From Massilia varians (lineage in GTDB: Bacteria > Pseudomonadota > Gammaproteobacteria > Burkholderiales > Burkholderiaceae_D), in contig NZ_AP026966.1 of NCBI RefSeq assembly GCF_027923905.1, positions 2,915,001 to 2,979,000 on the forward strand: DNA of 64,000 nt, in the 5' to 3' direction. Under the pieces are notes generated by a model that saw only the letters and a program-made list of their open reading frames with translations, searched no databases and was not told where the DNA came from. The translations under genes were made by a program, and so were the position numbers. The stretch's first letter is position 1, and every line of letters starts with the position of its first letter. Below, piece by piece: positions 61,672-64,000 of the stretch.

Positions 61672-64000
61672 ATGGCAGAGTTTGACACCGCGCGAATTGC
61701 CGACCTGGCCCAGCATCTCCTTTCGACACAGAACAGGCCAATCCGGCTGATGCTGGACCATGCTGGGGACAAGCCGGATGGACAGTTGCTAGCCCAGAAG
61801 ATCACCGGTCACGAAGCAATATGTGGCGGTTTCGAGTTTCGGATCCTGTGCGTCGCCGAGAGCGCAACCCTCGCCCTCAAGAATTTCATCGGGATGCCTG
61901 CGGAGCTGCAGATCGTCACGGACAGAGGGCAATTGCGCCGGCTGTGCGGCATCGTTACCGGCGCCTTGTCTGGCCAGAGCGACGGTGGACTGGCAACCTA
62001 TCAGCTGGTCATGCGCGACGCATTGTCGGTGATGGAAAACCGCGTGAATACGCGAATATTCCGAAACATGAGCGAACTGGATATCGTCGAGACCCTCATC
62101 GCGGAGTGGCGTTCCACCAATCCGCTTCTTGCGGCTACATTCGACCTTGAAATCCATGCGCGCCTATTGAACGGAAGGCTCCCGCAGCGCGAATTCACCA
62201 TGCAGCACAACGAATCGGACGCAGTTTTCCTTCGCCGCCTGATGCAGCGGCGCGGGATCGCCTGGTTCTTCCGTCCGGGGCTTCCCGATCGGGAGGGCGG
62301 CGGCAGTCAGTCAAGAAATGCACTCGGACACACTCTGGTGCTCTTCGACGACCCGGCTTGCCTTCGCCAGAACGAAGCGGGGAGCGTGCGCTTCCACCGG
62401 GATGCCGCTACCGAAGAGCGTGACGCCATCACGGACTGGAGTGCCGAGCGCAACCTGCAGCCCGGCAGATTCTCTGTGTACAGCCCGGATTACAAGAGTC
62501 CCGCCGCAACGCCAATCACGACCGCGCAATCCCAGTCCCAGGCGAATCAGGGCGAGCTCGGCAACCGGTTGGCGGCAGGGCTGGAAGAGTACTACGTCGC
62601 GGCGCCACACCTGGGCGACACCGCGCTGGATCTGACGGCGCTAGGCGACGTGCAGATGGCGCACTTCGAGTACGTCTCGAAGTCCTTTCACGGCGAAGGG
62701 GGTGTGCGTGACCTGGCTGTCGGTGAGTGGTTCAGTCTCGTGGGGCATCCGGAGATTGACCTGCATCCGCAGGAGGAACGGGAATTCGTCATCACCGAGC
62801 AGCGAATAATGGCTCACAACAACCTGCCGGTCGACATCAGCGCCCGAGTCGAGCGTCTGTTCAACCGGAATGGCTGGAAGCAGGACGACGACGGCATTCA
62901 AGCAGGCGGCAGCCTGGAGCAAGCCGGCTACAAGACGCGCTTTTCCTGCGTCCGGCGCGGTGTGCGCATCGTTCCGCCGCGTCGCGTCCTGAGGCGCCCC
63001 CAAATTCAAACCGCGATTGTGGTTGGCCCACCCGGCGAGGACGTGTGGTGCGACGACATGGGTCGGGTGAAGGTGCGCTTTCCAGCAGCACGGGCGCAGG
63101 ACCATGTCCATGCGAATGGCGCCGGCGCTTCCGGCTCCGATCGAGATTCGGCGTGGGTCCGTGTGGCCTCGAACTGGGCCGGCAACGGTCCCGGTAGCGG
63201 CACGCAATGCGGCGCCCGATTGCTGCCGCCGGTCGGGACCGAAGTGCTGGTCGACTGGGCGGGGGGCGACCCGGACAAACCCATCATCGTTGGCCAGCTC
63301 TACAACGCCGTTGCGCCTCCCCCGGCCTTTCGACACGAAGCGGCACTGCCTGCCACAAGGTATCAATCGGGCCTGCGCAGCCGCGAAGTGCACGGCCACC
63401 GCGGGAACCAGTTACGGTTCGACGACACGCCACGAGAGATCAGTGCCCAACTCGCGAGCGACCACGCGACGACCGAGCTGAATCTCGGTTTCCTCACCGA
63501 GTTGCGGCAGGACGGCCAGGCCGCACCGAGAGGCGAGGGTGCCGAGCTGCGCACCAGTGAAGCGATCGCCTTGCACGCTGCGCGTGGGATCTTCCTGAGC
63601 GCGTGGAAGCTCTTGGGTGCCGCCACCTCCAAGGGCGGCCAATTGGAACGGGGCGAGTTCCTCGGCATGATGCGCGAGTGTGGCGAGCTCTTCGCGTCTC
63701 TCGGGAACTATGCGGCCGAACACAATGGCGTGCAGGCTGACGCCAAGGAACAGGACGAACTGCTGGCACGATTCAAGAACTGGGAAGATGGCAGCAACAC
63801 CGCGCCGAACGCGACTGCGCCACGGGAGCCGGTGATCGGCGTGACGTCGCCGGCCGGCATCGGCTTTGCCAGCTCCAAAGCCATCGTCAGCTACTCGGCC
63901 AGGAACATCGACACGGTCGCGCAGCAGCACCTGCAGCTTGCAGCTGGACAGCGCTTCACCGTCAATGCCGGCAAGGGGGTGTCGATCTTCGCACAGCACG
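61672..64000 (+). CDS. vgrG: VgrG-type type VI secretion spike protein (5' part, runs off the window)
   Basis: 776 codons are open to the window end. N-terminal gp27-like domain (NRPIRLMLDHAGDKPDGQLL, ESDAVFLRRLMQRRGIAWFF at about 170-205), then the gp5-like OB fold and spike base (AIVVGPPGEDVWCDDMGRVK, DSAWVRVASNWAG, LPPVGTEVLVDWAGGDPDKP, IIVGQLYNA at about 445-550), then the start of a DUF2345-type extension (LQLAAGQRFTVNAGKGVSIF at the end). VgrG trimers tip the T6SS tube and carry effectors; the effector or cargo gene is expected downstream. AAAGGGAAACAACAT precedes the ATG. Confidence 0.92.
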   Translation, partial: MAEFDTARIADLAQHLLSTQNRPIRLMLDHAGDKPDGQLLAQKITGHEAICGGFEFRILCVAESATLALKNFIGMPAELQIVTDRGQLRRLCGIVTGALSGQSDGGLATYQLVMRDALSVMENRVNTRIFRNMSELDIVETLIAEWRSTNPLLAATFDLEIHARLLNGRLPQREFTMQHNESDAVFLRRLMQRRGIAWFFRPGLPDREGGGSQSRNALGHTLVLFDDPACLRQNEAGSVRFHRDAATEERDAITDWSAERNLQPGRFSVYSPDYKSPAATPITTAQSQSQANQGELGNRLAAGLEEYYVAAPHLGDTALDLTALGDVQMAHFEYVSKSFHGEGGVRDLAVGEWFSLVGHPEIDLHPQEEREFVITEQRIMAHNNLPVDISARVERLFNRNGWKQDDDGIQAGGSLEQAGYKTRFSCVRRGVRIVPPRRVLRRPQIQTAIVVGPPGEDVWCDDMGRVKVRFPAARAQDHVHANGAGASGSDRDSAWVRVASNWAGNGPGSGTQCGARLLPPVGTEVLVDWAGGDPDKPIIVGQLYNAVAPPPAFRHEAALPATRYQSGLRSREVHGHRGNQLRFDDTPREISAQLASDHATTELNLGFLTELRQDGQAAPRGEGAELRTSEAIALHAARGIFLSAWKLLGAATSKGGQLERGEFLGMMRECGELFASLGNYAAEHNGVQADAKEQDELLARFKNWEDGSNTAPNATAPREPVIGVTSPAGIGFASSKAIVSYSARNIDTVAQQHLQLAAGQRFTVNAGKGVSIFAQH

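Noticed and set aside
1..64000. CRISPR arrays, tRNA and rRNA genes
   Set aside because: No regularly spaced short repeats and no cloverleaf or rRNA-like sequence were noticed on either strand. The repeated sequences found are insertion sequences, RTX codons and His/Met repeats.

Overview
The window looks like an accessory, copper-adapted stretch of a high-GC betaproteobacterial genome, probably Burkholderiales and plausibly Oxalobacteraceae (Massilia/Duganella-like). The basis is the gene content (PcoA-type CopA and CopB, CusBA, CopCD, DUF326, DUF305 and DUF411 proteins, a PEP-CTERM protein, a VgrG) and the codon style. The genus is an inference; there is no rRNA, tRNA or housekeeping marker to fix it.

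Layout. 0-4.2 kb: AT-richer remains of a Tn7/Tn5053-like transposon (tniB/tnsC and tniQ), with tniQ split by an IS481-family element. 4.3-9.4 kb: nested and decayed IS3-family elements. 9.6-24.8 kb: silver/copper efflux block with csp, cusA, cusB-cusF fusion, split cusC, czcE-like gene, copS/copR-like two-component pair, a small secreted protein, cusF-like gene, an IS5-family element and a cupredoxin. 24.8-25.2 kb: 3' stump of a Cu-ATPase at a sharp junction. 25.5-29.0 kb: first copA-copB-csp operon. 29.3-34.6 kb: TonB receptor plus two PepSY membrane proteins, one fused to an NqrF-like flavin reductase. 34.7-38.8 kb: subtilase, cytochrome c, orphan PD-(D/E)XK-like protein, copZ behind a CueR-type promoter. 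38.8-40.5 kb: IS remnant and intact IS3 element. 41.2-46.5 kb: second copA-copB-csp operon followed by an RTX-repeat protein. 46.6-53.0 kb: minus-strand operon with copD, copC, a CusF variant, DUF411, multicopper oxidase, TolC lipoprotein and His-rich secreted proteins. 53.2-60.4 kb: DUF305 proteins, PEP-CTERM protein, and a CueR-type promoter in front of a small ORF, a ferredoxin and a Cu-ATPase split by an IS256-family element. 61.7 kb to the end: 5' part of vgrG.

How the genes work together. Cytosolic Cu(I) would be pumped by P1B ATPases, chaperoned by CopZ and stored in three Cys-rich Csp3-like proteins. Periplasmic Cu(I) would be oxidised by three multicopper oxidases, bound by CopB, CopC, CusF and DUF305/411 proteins, and exported by CusCBA. 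Three TTAC(A/G)-N4-(T/C)GTAA dyads mark a probable CopR/CusR regulon, and two MerR-type promoters with 19-base spacers mark a CueR regulon whose regulator is not in the window.

The most striking feature is damage. Insertion sequences with exact target duplications have split cusC and copA, and a further IS481 copy has displaced everything upstream of the copR-like start codon. The oxidation, storage and chaperone arms remain intact. The three IS481 copies appear identical and carry a transposase frame with no stop codon inside the element, so each insertion makes a different transposase C-terminus; one is an in-frame fusion to the 3' part of cusC. The least familiar multi-gene unit is the TonB/PepSY/PepSY-NqrF cluster.
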